Below are positions 55,273-64,000 of a stretch of 64,000 nucleotides of DNA, in pieces. The stretch spans positions 1-64,000 of the forward strand of contig CAVJPS010000008.1 of NCBI GenBank assembly GCA_963651465.1, in the 5' to 3' direction. The notes under the pieces were generated by a model. The model worked only from the letters and a program-made list of their open reading frames with translations, did not search any database and was not told where the DNA came from. The translations under genes were made by a program, and so were the position numbers. Position 1 is the first letter of the stretch. Each line of letters starts with the position of its first letter. This stretch comes from SUG2458 sp963651465 (lineage in GTDB: Bacteria; Bacillota_I; Bacilli_A; RFN20; CAG-826).

Positions 55273-55968
55273 TTACTCCTCATCTTTTTTATTTAAATTC
55301 AAATATACTTCTTTCATTTTTGCGCCATCATCACTACTGATAGCATCTTTTAATAATGCAACTTTTTGTTCTTTTAAAGTTGCATCTATTTCATTTTCTT
55401 GATCTTCTTGTAACTTTTTAAGTTCACCTTTTAAAAGATCTTTATATTTATAAACTAACAATATATCAATAAGCATCATAATAATTAAAATAATGACACC
55501 TATAACTAAACATGAATCCGCAATATTAAATGTTGGAAAATGATAAGATCCAAATTGAAATGATATGAAATCAACGACACCTTTTTGGTAATAAATAGTA
55601 CCTTTTATAAATTGTCCTGCACGATCAATTAAGTTACCAAAACATCCACCAATCATTAATAATAAAGCAATTCTATTAGCTAAATTATATTTCTTATAAC
55701 GGTATACAAGCCATCCTATAAGAGCTAATGTACCAATAACAGAAACAGCTACTAATATGCCCGGATGTTCATTGAACATTGACCAAGCAGCACCAGTATT
55801 ATATGAAATACTAAAACTAAGAAATGATGGGATAAGTGAAACATTGCATTGTGTTTTATCAGCAATAACTTTACTAACTAAATCCACAATAACAGCAAGA
55901 GGAGCTACCCAAATATAAGATTTGAAAAACGATTTAATAGCTTTCCAAACGATTTTTAAATATTTCAT
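55273..55968 (-). CDS. lspA: Signal peptidase II (lipoprotein signal peptidase) with C-terminal extension
   Basis: The 231-residue membrane protease cleaves lipoprotein signal peptides before the lipobox Cys. Its four membrane helices and the two catalytic Asp motifs GGCFGNLIDRAG (about 107-118) and FPTFNIADSCLVIGV (about 143-157) are present. After residue 175 it carries a charged, probably helical extension of about 55 residues missing from ordinary LspA. It would process the two lipoproteins here. Between ileS and rluD. Confidence 0.95.
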   Translation of the reverse strand: MKYLKIVWKAIKSFFKSYIWVAPLAVIVDLVSKVIADKTQCNVSLIPSFLSFSISYNTGAAWSMFNEHPGILVAVSVIGTLALIGWLVYRYKKYNLANRIALLLMIGGCFGNLIDRAGQFIKGTIYYQKGVVDFISFQFGSYHFPTFNIADSCLVIGVIILIIMMLIDILLVYKYKDLLKGELKKLQEDQENEIDATLKEQKVALLKDAISSDDGAKMKEVYLNLNKKDEE

Positions 55969-55971
55969 ATT

Positions 55972-58713
55972 TTATCCTCTAATTTTTAAAGCCTTTAAAC
56001 AGCGATCACATAAGCAAACGTCTTCTACAGTTGTTACTTTGTCAACGTAATTCCAACAACGGTCACATTTTTGACCATCATTCTTGCTTACTTCAACTTT
56101 AACAAATTCACCATTACCGTTATTTTTTTCTACTAATACTTTTGAAACAACAAATAAACGAGCTAATTCAGTTTTATCTAAGTCTTTTAATAATGCTTTT
56201 GCTTTTTCATCAACAAAGTCAACTTTTAAAGTTGCTTCTTGAGCAGAACCAATTGTTCCTTCACTACGAGCCACTTCAAGTGCTTTTAATACATCAGCAC
56301 GAACTTTTAAGAATAAATCAAAGTTAGTTAAATCTTCGTCGCTATATTCATTACTCTTTGTTGGATAATCTAGTAACATTGCGTATTCACTATTATCGTA
56401 TTTAAAGAATGAATGAACTTCTTCCATTGTGAAAGGAATAATAGGTGTTAATAAACGCATTAAAGTATCACAAACTTTAAATAATACATTTTGAACTTGT
56501 TTTCTTCTTAATGAATCTTTTGCTTCACAATATAAGATATCTTTTGCAAAATCAAGATAGAATGAACTTAAATCAAATGACATAAATTGAGTAACAACAC
56601 TAATTGCATTAGCAAATGCATAGGTATCCATTGCGTCAATAAAAGTATTTTTAACTTTTTCAAGTTTTGCTAAAACAAATTTATCTACTAATTCATAAGT
56701 TTCAACTTTATCGTTATTTGGATCAAATTCATTTAAGTTGCCTAACATAAATTTGAAAGTATTACGAACTTTACGATATGTTTCAGAAACTTGTTTAACC
56801 ATATCTTCACCAAATTTAACATCAGATTGATAGTCAACAGATGCAGTCCAAAGTCTTAAAATATCAGCACCATATTGGTTACACATCTTCATTGGATCAA
56901 CACCATTACCTTTAGATTTTGACATCTTTTCGCCTTCAGAGTCATTAATGAAGCCATGTGTTAATACTTGTTTATATGGAGCGTGTCCTGTAACTGCAGT
57001 TGAAATAATTAATGATGAGTTGAACCAACCACGATATTGGTCACTACCTTCTAAATATAAATCAACAGGTAAGTTGTAACCTCTTTGTTTCATAACAGCA
57101 AGAGATGAAGAACCAGAGTCAAACCAAACGTCCATAATGTCGTTTTCTTTTGTAAATTCACCATTTGGAGAATGTTCATTCTTATATCCTTCTGGTAATA
57201 AGTCTTTTGCTTCTTTTTCAAACCAAATATTTGAACCATATTCTCTAAATAAATCACTTACGTGGTCAAAAACTTCTTTTTCAATAATTGGAGTACCATC
57301 TTCACAGTAGAAAATTGGGATTGGGACTCCCCACGCTCTTTGACGAGAAATACACCAGTCACCACGGTCTTTAATCATATTATGAATACGAGTTTTACCC
57401 CATGATGGAACCCAGTCAACATTTTCGATTTCATTTAATAGTTGATCTCTAATTTTATCAATTGAACAGAACCATTGTGGTGTTGCTCTAAAAATTAATG
57501 GTTTATTTGTACGCCAATCATGTGGATATGAGTGGACGATCTTTGTAACATTTAATAAAGCACCAACAGCATCTAATTTTTCTAATACAACTTTATTAGC
57601 ATCTTCATAGAAAAGGCCAACTAAATCAGCACCAGCTTCTTCTGTCATATAGCCTTTTGAATCAACTGGACATAAAGCATCTAAACCATATTTTTTTCCG
57701 ACAATAAAGTCGTCTTCACCATGTCCAGGAGCAATATGAACAAATCCAGTACCAGAATCATTTGTAACATAATCACCTAAAATAAGTAATGAAGTACGAT
57801 CATATAAAGGATGCTTTGCAGTCATATATTCAAAATCAGTACCTTTAAAATCTTTAAGTAATGTACATTCAGTGAATTTTAAATCTTCAACCAATTTATC
57901 TTTAAGGTCTTTTAAGAATACAAATTTACCACGATTTGTTTGATATAAACCATATTCAAATTCTGGGTTAGCACAAATAGCTAAGTTAGCTGGCATTGTC
58001 CAAGGAGTAGTTGTCCAAATTATAAATGATGTATCGTTATCAAGTAATCCTTTTCCATCAACTACTTTAAATGCAACATAAATTGTATAAGCTTCAACAT
58101 CGTGATATTCAATTTCTGCTTCAGCAAGAGCACTTTCACTTGAAGGTGACCAATAAACAGGTTTTAATCCTTTAAAAATTAATCCCTTTAAAGCCATAGC
58201 ACCAAATACATTAATTTGTTCAGCTTCAAAATCATGTAATAAAGTTAAATATGGATGATCAAAATCACCAAGTACACCTAAACGTTTGATTTGTGTCATT
58301 TGGTTAGCAACTTGTTGATGTGCGTATTCTTCACATTTATTTCTAAATTCATAAGTTGGAGTTGTCTTACGATTAATACCCATCTTAGTAACTTTATTTT
58401 CAATTGGTAAACCATGAGTATCCCAACCAGGAATAAATGGTGCATAAAAGCCACTCATGTTTTTATAACGAATAACAATGTCTTTTAAAACACGGTTTAA
58501 CATATGACCACAGTGCATATTACCATTAGCATATGGTGGGCCGTCATGTAACATAAATTCTTTTGAACCTTTGTTTTTCTCATTACGTTTTACCATTTGT
58601 TCGTATAATTTGTTTTGTTCCCATGCTTCAACTAATTTTGGTTCTTTAGTAGCAAGATTACCACGCATTTCAAAACCAGTTTTTGGCATTAATAATGTTT
58701 GCTTTAAATCCAT
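55972..58713 (-). CDS. ileS: Isoleucyl-tRNA synthetase
   Basis: The 913-residue class I enzyme has the HIGH-like motif PPYANGNMHCGH (about 59-70), editing domain (TTTPWTMPANLAI), KMSKS in SEGEKMSKSKGNG and a C-terminal zinc site CDRCWNYVDK...CDRC. It charges tRNA-Ile and edits Val. The zinc-bearing tail and length mark the bacterial eukaryote-unlike form usually sensitive to mupirocin, an inference from family only. Under a T-box leader; lspA follows 3 bases after. Confidence 0.97.
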   Translation of the reverse strand: MDLKQTLLMPKTGFEMRGNLATKEPKLVEAWEQNKLYEQMVKRNEKNKGSKEFMLHDGPPYANGNMHCGHMLNRVLKDIVIRYKNMSGFYAPFIPGWDTHGLPIENKVTKMGINRKTTPTYEFRNKCEEYAHQQVANQMTQIKRLGVLGDFDHPYLTLLHDFEAEQINVFGAMALKGLIFKGLKPVYWSPSSESALAEAEIEYHDVEAYTIYVAFKVVDGKGLLDNDTSFIIWTTTPWTMPANLAICANPEFEYGLYQTNRGKFVFLKDLKDKLVEDLKFTECTLLKDFKGTDFEYMTAKHPLYDRTSLLILGDYVTNDSGTGFVHIAPGHGEDDFIVGKKYGLDALCPVDSKGYMTEEAGADLVGLFYEDANKVVLEKLDAVGALLNVTKIVHSYPHDWRTNKPLIFRATPQWFCSIDKIRDQLLNEIENVDWVPSWGKTRIHNMIKDRGDWCISRQRAWGVPIPIFYCEDGTPIIEKEVFDHVSDLFREYGSNIWFEKEAKDLLPEGYKNEHSPNGEFTKENDIMDVWFDSGSSSLAVMKQRGYNLPVDLYLEGSDQYRGWFNSSLIISTAVTGHAPYKQVLTHGFINDSEGEKMSKSKGNGVDPMKMCNQYGADILRLWTASVDYQSDVKFGEDMVKQVSETYRKVRNTFKFMLGNLNEFDPNNDKVETYELVDKFVLAKLEKVKNTFIDAMDTYAFANAISVVTQFMSFDLSSFYLDFAKDILYCEAKDSLRRKQVQNVLFKVCDTLMRLLTPIIPFTMEEVHSFFKYDNSEYAMLLDYPTKSNEYSDEDLTNFDLFLKVRADVLKALEVARSEGTIGSAQEATLKVDFVDEKAKALLKDLDKTELARLFVVSKVLVEKNNGNGEFVKVEVSKNDGQKCDRCWNYVDKVTTVEDVCLCDRCLKALKIRG

Positions 58714-58729
58714 TTTAAATCCTCCTTAT

Positions 58730-58980
58730 AAAATAAAAAGCGTCCTTGATATCTAAGGACGCTCTATGTTTAATATAGTTCGCGGTACCACCCTAGTTTT
58801 AGAATTTCTTCTAACACTTAACTTATTTATAACGGAACGACCCGGCTTAATCTACTTTATTCAATTAAGCAGCTAGTAAGTGATAAACCTTAATTTATTG
58901 TAATAACTTTTCACCAAATAGTTATCTCTCTACAACAAGGGAAATTAAGATTCGTGTCTTCATCATTGCTTTTTCGTTTA
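58730..58980 (-). ncRNA. T-box leader controlling ileS-lspA-rluD
   Basis: On the - strand the leader has AGAGAG and TTTGGTGAAAAG of stem I, a specifier ATC (Ile) followed by A (ATC occupies 58884 down to 58882), T-box GGGTGGTACCGCG (58781-58794) and a terminator stem AGCGTCCTT/AAGGACGCT (58739-58763) followed by T5. Uncharged tRNA-Ile would stabilise the antiterminator and allow expression. Confidence 0.95.
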
Positions 58981-58982
58981 TT

Positions 58983-59011
58983 AGTATTGCACAAATTACA
59001 ATTTATATCAA
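58983..59011 (-). promoter_or_regulatory. Promoter of the ileS T-box transcript
   Basis: On the - strand TTGATA (59011 to 59006), a 17-base spacer and AATACT (58988 to 58983). No terminator is obvious between ftsZ and this promoter, so ftsZ transcripts may run into the T-box. Confidence 0.6.
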
Positions 59012-59023
59012 ATATAAATTAAA

Positions 59024-60472
59024 TTATTTGCGACCTTTTAAGTAATTTGGAATAATTGCTTCTTCGTTATGAGATTTTGTTGATTCAACATTTTCTTCAC
59101 TGTTTTCACCTTCAACTGGTTTTGGTCTAAATGGTGAAACAGTAGGTGTTGAAGCAAAATCATAATCTTCTTTGAAGTCTGTAGCAATAACTGAAATAAT
59201 AATTTCATCAGTTAATTGAGTATTCAAATTAACACCAAATTTCATATCCAAATCTACACCAGCAGCTTCACAAATTTCGTTAGCAGCATCTTGTGCTTCA
59301 AATAATGAAACATTTTGACCACATGTAACAGAAATAATAGCACTGTTAGCACCTTTAATTGAAGCTTCTAGTAATGGGCTAGAAATAGCTGTTGATGCTG
59401 CATCGTGAACTTTATTTGGTCCTTTACCAATACCAAAGCCAATTAAAGCAACACCAGCATCTTTAAGAGTTGATTTAATATCAGCAAAGTCTAGGTTAAT
59501 TAAACCTGGTAATAAAATTAAATCACTTACTGTTTTAACTGATTGAGCTAAAACCTTATCACTTTCAGCAAATGCTGAGAAGACACTATTTTGTCCACTC
59601 ATCATTAATAACTTATCGTTTGAAACAATAATAATTGCGTCAACGTGTTCTTTAAGTCTTGTTAAGCCTTCAACTGCTTGAGAAATACGACGTTTACCTT
59701 CAAAACTGAATGGACGTGTAACAATAGCAACTGTTAAAGCACCTTCTTCACGAGCAATACGAGCAACGATAGGAGAAGCACCTGTACCAGTTCCTCCACC
59801 TTCGCCAGCTGCAATAAAGACCATATCAGCGCCTTTAATACATGCTCTAATTTCTTCTTCTGATTCTTCAGCTGCTTGTTGTCCAATGCGAGGATCACCG
59901 CCAGCTCCTAAGCCACGATATTTATCTTTACCTAATACTAAACGATTACGAGCTTTAGATGTACTTAATGCTTGTTTATCAGTATTCATGACATAGAATT
60001 CAACATTAGCAATGTTTTCGTCAATCATTCTATTAACAGCATTGTTACCAGCTCCACCAACACCAATAACTTTAATCTTAGCAACTGGTTCAAAATTATC
60101 TAAGTTATAATCGTCTTCTTCGTCAAATTCATCACGAACTTCTTTTTTAAGTTCTTCTTTTAAAGTAGTTTCTTCAGTTACTACTTCTTCTTTTTCTTCC
60201 TCAGGTTCGTTTTCTTCTTGTGTTTCTTCGTTTACGTTTTCTTCCTCTTCTTCAGATGTAGCGTATTCAAAGTCATCATTTTCGTCAATAACTTCTTCCT
60301 CTTCAAGTATTTCGTCTTCAGAATTTTCTTCTGTTGCTACTTCTACTTCATCTTCAAGAACTTCATTTTCTTGTTCTTCTTGTTTGTTTTCGTCATTAAC
60401 ATCTAATGAATCTTTATCTTCCTTTTCTTCTTGTTGTCTAAAATAATCAAAGTTTCCAAAATAACGTTCCAT
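59024..60472 (-). CDS. ftsZ: Cell-division tubulin FtsZ with 130-residue acidic N-terminal extension
   Basis: The 482-residue GTPase forms the division ring. The core starts at about residue 131 (AKIKVIGVGGAGNN), with tubulin signature GGGTGTG (225-231), and ends with conserved peptide IPNYLKGRK that would bind FtsA. Most FtsZ proteins have only about 10 residues before the core; here residues 15-125 are overwhelmingly Asp/Glu after an aromatic start MERYFGNFDYF. GGAGGTT 7 bases before ATG 60472 and the absence of a Met near the core support the long form. Confidence 0.95.
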   Translation of the reverse strand: MERYFGNFDYFRQQEEKEDKDSLDVNDENKQEEQENEVLEDEVEVATEENSEDEILEEEEVIDENDDFEYATSEEEEENVNEETQEENEPEEEKEEVVTEETTLKEELKKEVRDEFDEEDDYNLDNFEPVAKIKVIGVGGAGNNAVNRMIDENIANVEFYVMNTDKQALSTSKARNRLVLGKDKYRGLGAGGDPRIGQQAAEESEEEIRACIKGADMVFIAAGEGGGTGTGASPIVARIAREEGALTVAIVTRPFSFEGKRRISQAVEGLTRLKEHVDAIIIVSNDKLLMMSGQNSVFSAFAESDKVLAQSVKTVSDLILLPGLINLDFADIKSTLKDAGVALIGFGIGKGPNKVHDAASTAISSPLLEASIKGANSAIISVTCGQNVSLFEAQDAANEICEAAGVDLDMKFGVNLNTQLTDEIIISVIATDFKEDYDFASTPTVSPFRPKPVEGENSEENVESTKSHNEEAIIPNYLKGRK

Positions 60473-60496
60473 TATTTAACCTCCATAATCTTTATT

Positions 60497-61729
60497 TTAT
60501 TTATCATCGTTACTTACACGACGAAGTTTAATCTTACGATTAGTATAACTTTCGTAATCTGTTAAGTCATCATCTAATAAGTCATCTCTTAGAACAGGAG
60601 CATTTCCTTCAATAATAAGAGCACCAACGCAATTAGAGAATCGACCATCTCTAGCACCTACTGCAAAAGGATTTACAATATAAGCACTTTGTGGCTTGAT
60701 TAAGTCTTTAACTAAATCCATCAAACCATATAATTTACTACCACCGCCTACAAAGATGAGTGGTAAAGATTCATAATAATTATCGTCATTTTGAATTTCT
60801 TTTATGACTTTATTAATTTCTAAAACATATTTGCTAGCAATACCATAAATTTTTTCATTAAAATCTTTATTTGTAATTTCAACTTTTTTATTTCCTATTT
60901 TTTCACTAAGAATATTAGTACTATAAGTTGTTTTGCGTAAATCAACACCATATCTTTCTTTTAAGTGTTGCGCTGCCTCAAATGTAATACCTAAACTTTC
61001 ACTTAAGTTTTTAGTAATTTCATTGCCACCAAATCTTTCAAATGTTGAAGTATAAACTTGGTTTTCACCAATTAAAGCTGCATTTACAATATTAGCTCCT
61101 AAATCAACTAAAATATAATTCTTTGGTAATTTAACTAAGTTTTTAACAAGTTCAGCACCAGCATAAACTGACGCGACTACACGACTAATCTTTATACCTA
61201 ATTGAGTAATAATTCTTGTATAAGAATCTACTATTATAATTGGTAAAGCGTGTAATTTTGCTTTAATTTGTAACGATCTAGAAGTTTTACCAATTGGTGG
61301 TTCTTTAGAATGTCCTTCATCATATATGTAATCATCAGCAATAACATCAATGATTTTTAAACCTTCATTAACATTTGCTTTTGATACTTGTGAACGAACA
61401 TTTTCAATATCAAGAGCAGCAATCTCGTTTATTGATGAGACAATTGCAGTTGTTTGTTCATTTTCGTATACCTCAAAACCAATTGAAGGTAATACAAGAG
61501 TAACTGCACTTACTACAATCTTTAATCTCTCATTAACACTAGTAATAAGTGAGTTAACAGCCTTAGCAACTGCTCCATAATCATTGATCATTCCATCTTT
61601 AATAGCATTTTCTGGTAAAGCTACACTAGATGCATCAAGAATAACTGGCCTTTTGTCTAGTAAATAGCCTGTAACACACTTAACACATATTGAGGAAATT
61701 TCTAACGTTGTTGTAATTTTAACTCCCAT
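60497..61729 (-). CDS. ftsA: Cell-division actin homologue FtsA
   Basis: The 410-residue protein has the FtsA/actin ATPase layout: N-terminal phosphate loop TTTLEISSICVKCVTGYLL, SHS2 insert (about 85-175), NYILVDLGANIVNAALIG (phosphate 2) and LPLIFVGGGSKLYGLMDLVK (adenosine motif). It normally tethers FtsZ to the membrane through a C-terminal amphipathic helix; the C-terminus here is charged and such a helix is not obvious. It is divergent from model FtsA. AGGAGGAAA precedes the ATG. Confidence 0.88.
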   Translation of the reverse strand: MGVKITTTLEISSICVKCVTGYLLDKRPVILDASSVALPENAIKDGMINDYGAVAKAVNSLITSVNERLKIVVSAVTLVLPSIGFEVYENEQTTAIVSSINEIAALDIENVRSQVSKANVNEGLKIIDVIADDYIYDEGHSKEPPIGKTSRSLQIKAKLHALPIIIVDSYTRIITQLGIKISRVVASVYAGAELVKNLVKLPKNYILVDLGANIVNAALIGENQVYTSTFERFGGNEITKNLSESLGITFEAAQHLKERYGVDLRKTTYSTNILSEKIGNKKVEITNKDFNEKIYGIASKYVLEINKVIKEIQNDDNYYESLPLIFVGGGSKLYGLMDLVKDLIKPQSAYIVNPFAVGARDGRFSNCVGALIIEGNAPVLRDDLLDDDLTDYESYTNRKIKLRRVSNDDK

Positions 61730-61738
61730 AATTTCCTC

Positions 61739-62629
61739 CTAACTTTCGACATCCACAATACATGGATTATTATAAGTTTGTCCGTTTATAACTTTAGAGC
61801 CATAATAACAAGTTATTGAACGATAACTTATATCACTGCGATTTGAATCAACTGTAATTTTTGCATTTTCTTTTTGTTCAATACGTTCAAGTATTGTTGG
61901 TAATATTTTGTTTGTTAAGAAATGACTTAAGTAAGCTTCTTGAACACAAACACGATTATAAATATTGTCGGTTCCTTCAAAATAGAAACATACAAACCCA
62001 TCTGTTAATTTAGTGCTTGAACCATCGCCACGATAATCAATATATTCAACTGTTGTTAATATTGAACGATCGATTGTTTTTAGATTATTCAAGAATAATG
62101 TTCGACGTTCATTTTCAAAATGTCCAAACATACTTCCAATATATTCTGGTAAATCACTAGCTTGGAAATTGTATATAAAGCCAGGATTGTTAGCTTCTAA
62201 TTCTTCAATAGTAGAACCATTACTTAAATATGTTTTATCCTCATAATTAATCATAGCGGCAACTTCATCAATTACTACTAATAAATCAAATGGTCTCCAT
62301 TTAACCTCACAAGATTCTATAATCGGACTTGCCTCTAATGTATCTTCAAGCTTTTGTTCGTTTAAAAAGATGACTGGTAAATTAGGACTAATATTATCAT
62401 CTACAATGTTTAAAATTTCTTTTTTTGTTAAAAGATAATTACCTTGTAGTTTTAATCCTCTAACTTGAGAAATCGGTAATAAAGGATAAACAACAACACT
62501 ACAAATTAGAATTATAAATATCACAATTCTTGCAATAAATCCATTACGATAATATCTAGTTTTTTTTTGTAAAGCTTTCTCAAATGAGTCATCTTTTATT
62601 GCTTCCATTACTTCATTAACATCGCTCAT
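61739..62629 (-). CDS. ftsQ: Cell-division protein FtsQ/DivIB
   Basis: The 296-residue protein has a cytoplasmic basic N-terminus, one membrane helix (about 32-54), then a POTRA domain (VRGLKLQGNYLLTKKEILNIVDDN) and a beta domain. This is the FtsQ/DivIB layout, part of the FtsQLB divisome regulator. Sequence identity is low, so the assignment rests on topology and position before ftsA-ftsZ. First gene after an operator-bearing promoter; AAAGGAGGAG precedes its ATG. Confidence 0.85.
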   Translation of the reverse strand: MSDVNEVMEAIKDDSFEKALQKKTRYYRNGFIARIVIFIILICSVVVYPLLPISQVRGLKLQGNYLLTKKEILNIVDDNISPNLPVIFLNEQKLEDTLEASPIIESCEVKWRPFDLLVVIDEVAAMINYEDKTYLSNGSTIEELEANNPGFIYNFQASDLPEYIGSMFGHFENERRTLFLNNLKTIDRSILTTVEYIDYRGDGSSTKLTDGFVCFYFEGTDNIYNRVCVQEAYLSHFLTNKILPTILERIEQKENAKITVDSNRSDISYRSITCYYGSKVINGQTYNNPCIVDVES

Positions 62630-62678
62630 TTGATACTCCTCCTTTACAAATTTTTTTTTGGTATTCTCTTACATAATA

Positions 62679-62707
62679 ATTATATACTGATATACTATGT
62701 ATATCAA
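62679..62707 (-). promoter_or_regulatory. ftsQAZ promoter with palindromic operator
   Basis: On the - strand, TTGATA (62707 to 62702), exactly 17 bases, then TATAAT (62684 to 62679). A perfect 19-bp palindrome, TGATATAC-3-GTATATCA (62688-62706), covers the -35 box and most of the spacer. A bound dimer there would block RNA polymerase. No candidate regulator is nearby. Confidence 0.65.
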
Positions 62708-62802
62708 ATAATTTATAATTTTTTTGAAATTTTTTTATACACGGAACAAATAACGAAAATTAAATATATATTTTACTCACTAAGAATTAATTAAATAAAG
62801 AA

Positions 62803-62830
62803 AAAGTAACGATTAAATCGCTACTTTTTG
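62803..62830 (-). terminator. Terminator overlapping the GH3 gene end
   Basis: AAAAAGTAACGATT and AATCGCTACTTTTT arms (one mismatch); the stem includes the stop codon. Related to the stems after obg and degV. Confidence 0.75.
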
Positions 62831-64000
62831 ATTTTCTTTCTCATTCTATGTAAGCCTTTAAATAGCTTCCCATTAACTATAAGAAGTAATCCTTCCATAA
62901 AATAGATATTACACTCACCCATTACGGATATACCACGTAAAGGAGTCTCTACCGCACATATTTCAGCCATAGCTCTAGAACCTTTGTCCATTTTCATACA
63001 TGCAATCTTTTTGATGATTGGAAGAACAAGCTTCCAGAAAAAAGATACTTTCGATAAATCTATAAAATTAATATTATCATTAAATGGTTTTTTTATCTTT
63101 TCATTTGAAATAATACGATGTGGGACTAATTTTTCAAATTCTTCAATTGGAACATATCTAACTCTTTTTTCAAGATATGGTAATAATTTGCTATTTCCTT
63201 TTGGAATAGGATGCATTTTGCTGTTTTCAAATTTTACTGTATCTTCTAATAAAATAGTACGAGATGAAGAACCAATTCGAATACGATATTCACCACTTTC
63301 AACATCAAAATCATGTAGATCGACGTTATAGTAACTAAATGAATCAAAATCCAAAATAAATTTAACTTCTTTTGTCTCGTTTGGTTTAAGTGAAACTTTA
63401 CCAAATTCTTTTAATTCTTGTTTAGGACGGTAAATTTTTGACGACAACGCTTCAATATATAATTGAGCAATTTCTTTACCTTCTACTTTACCAACATTAG
63501 TAATTTTAAAAGATACTTCAACTTTTCCTTTTTCATTTAAAGAATGAGTAGAAAGTTTTAAATCACTATATATAAATTTTGTATATGATAAGCCATATCC
63601 AAATGGAAATAATACATTTTGTTCAACACTATCGTAATAACGATAACCTGTAAAAATAGATTCTCTATATTCACAAACTTTATCATTTCTTAAAAAATAT
63701 TTAAAACAAGGAGTATCTTCATTTGTAATAGGATAAGATTCACTTAATTTACCGGAAGGATTAACATTTCCTAATAAAACATTTGTAATTGCTTTACCAC
63801 TTTGACATCCTGATAAATAAGCATGAACTAGTCCTTTTACTTGTGGTAACCAAGGCATACTAATCGGCGAACCACATTGTAATACTACAACTACGTTAGG
63901 ATGAATTTCGGTAATAGCATTAATTAAATCTAAATGACCTTTAGGCATCGACATATCATTACGATCAAATGATTCGGATTCATAATTGCCAGCTAAACCA
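62821..64000 (-). CDS. Glycoside hydrolase family 3 protein, C-terminal part (runs off the window)
   Basis: The frame stays open to 64000, so the N-terminal catalytic domain lies outside. What remains is the GH3 C-terminal alpha/beta domain (FDRNDMSMPKGHLDLI, GNVNPSGKLSESYP, FPFGYGLSYTKF) and a fibronectin-III-like domain (about 150-250 from the Met at 63954). An extra C-terminal region of about 100 residues ends in basic MRKKIKK. GH3 enzymes hydrolyse beta-glucosides or related sugars. No signal peptide can be judged. Confidence 0.88.
   Translation of the reverse strand, partial: GLAGNYESESFDRNDMSMPKGHLDLINAITEIHPNVVVVLQCGSPISMPWLPQVKGLVHAYLSGCQSGKAITNVLLGNVNPSGKLSESYPITNEDTPCFKYFLRNDKVCEYRESIFTGYRYYDSVEQNVLFPFGYGLSYTKFIYSDLKLSTHSLNEKGKVEVSFKITNVGKVEGKEIAQLYIEALSSKIYRPKQELKEFGKVSLKPNETKEVKFILDFDSFSYYNVDLHDFDVESGEYRIRIGSSSRTILLEDTVKFENSKMHPIPKGNSKLLPYLEKRVRYVPIEEFEKLVPHRIISNEKIKKPFNDNINFIDLSKVSFFWKLVLPIIKKIACMKMDKGSRAMAEICAVETPLRGISVMGECNIYFMEGLLLIVNGKLFKGLHRMRKKIKK

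Noticed and set aside
1..64000. Mycoplasma-type genetic code with UGA as tryptophan
   Set aside because: Tryptophans are TGG throughout, full-length genes need no TGA readthrough, and uvrC ends in TGA at the expected place.
1..64000. Prophage, integrative element or defence island
   Set aside because: Gene content is core chromosomal throughout; the only recombinase is XerD with matching dif, and no integrase, transposase or phage structural genes were seen.

Overview
The window reads as 64 kb of chromosome from a low-GC (roughly 30% by eye) Gram-positive-type bacterium of the Bacilli/Erysipelotrichia/RF39-mollicute sphere. Gene neighbourhoods match Bacillus subtilis core blocks (rplU-prp-rpmA-obg, ruvAB, nusB-xseA-xseB-dxs, yqeG-yqeH-yqeI-nadD-yqeK, parE-parC/plsY, tig-lon-engB, ftsQ-ftsA-ftsZ, ileS-lspA-rluD), but many partners are missing, as in a reduced genome. 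Ribosomal protein L27 carries the Firmicutes N-terminal extension that Prp removes. Two T-box leaders are present. Translation uses the standard code: genes stay full length with TGG as Trp, stops are TAA or TAG, and only uvrC appears to end in TGA. A 10-base run of N at 44209-44218 marks an assembly gap, so this is a draft genome, probably a metagenome bin.

Layout: from 170 to 27213 every gene is on the + strand. From 27862 to the end all are on the - strand except plsY (35780-36463) and rnhC (52328-53260). Since genes tend to follow the replication fork, this convergent switch is the signature of a replication terminus. In the 650-base gene-free gap at the switch lies a dif site (27758-27785). 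One arm, read on the - strand, is identical to the B. subtilis XerD arm. The inner half of the other arm matches the E. coli XerC arm. The recombinase gene xerD lies 2 kb to the left.

The most unusual pattern is an array of three 8-bp units (WTTAGTAR) spaced exactly 11 bp apart. It occurs three times, at 25041-25070 (in front of xerD), 27613-27642 (beside dif) and 36468-36497 (after plsY), and I found it nowhere else in the window. It looks like a helically phased protein-binding array restricted to the terminus region.

Functional content: translation (L21, L27, L33, EF-P, HisRS, AspRS, IleRS, tRNA-Arg, Prp, RluD-type synthase), ribosome-assembly GTPases (Obg, YqeH, EngB), stringent response (Rel), DNA repair and topology (RuvAB, RecJ, XseAB, DinB, UvrC, MutS2, RNase HIII, ParEC, XerD), secretion and lipoprotein maturation (SecDF, LspA), proteostasis (trigger factor, Lon), cell division (FtsQ, FtsA, FtsZ), and metabolism (transketolase, Dxs, Apt, DeoB, NadD-YqeK fusion, CysK, PlsY, DegV). 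Surface functions are two lipoproteins with bacterial Ig-like domains, one of them an M6-type metalloprotease, and a family 3 glycoside hydrolase cut by the window edge.

Oddities include a HisRS with a Cys/His-rich tail, an FtsZ with a 130-residue acidic N-terminal extension, a palindromic operator inside the division-operon promoter, a GACAC (Asp/His) specifier in the hisS-aspS T-box, a cre-like box at a lipoprotein promoter, an atypical EF-P modification loop, and a likely frameshift at a seven-A run in an unknown membrane gene.
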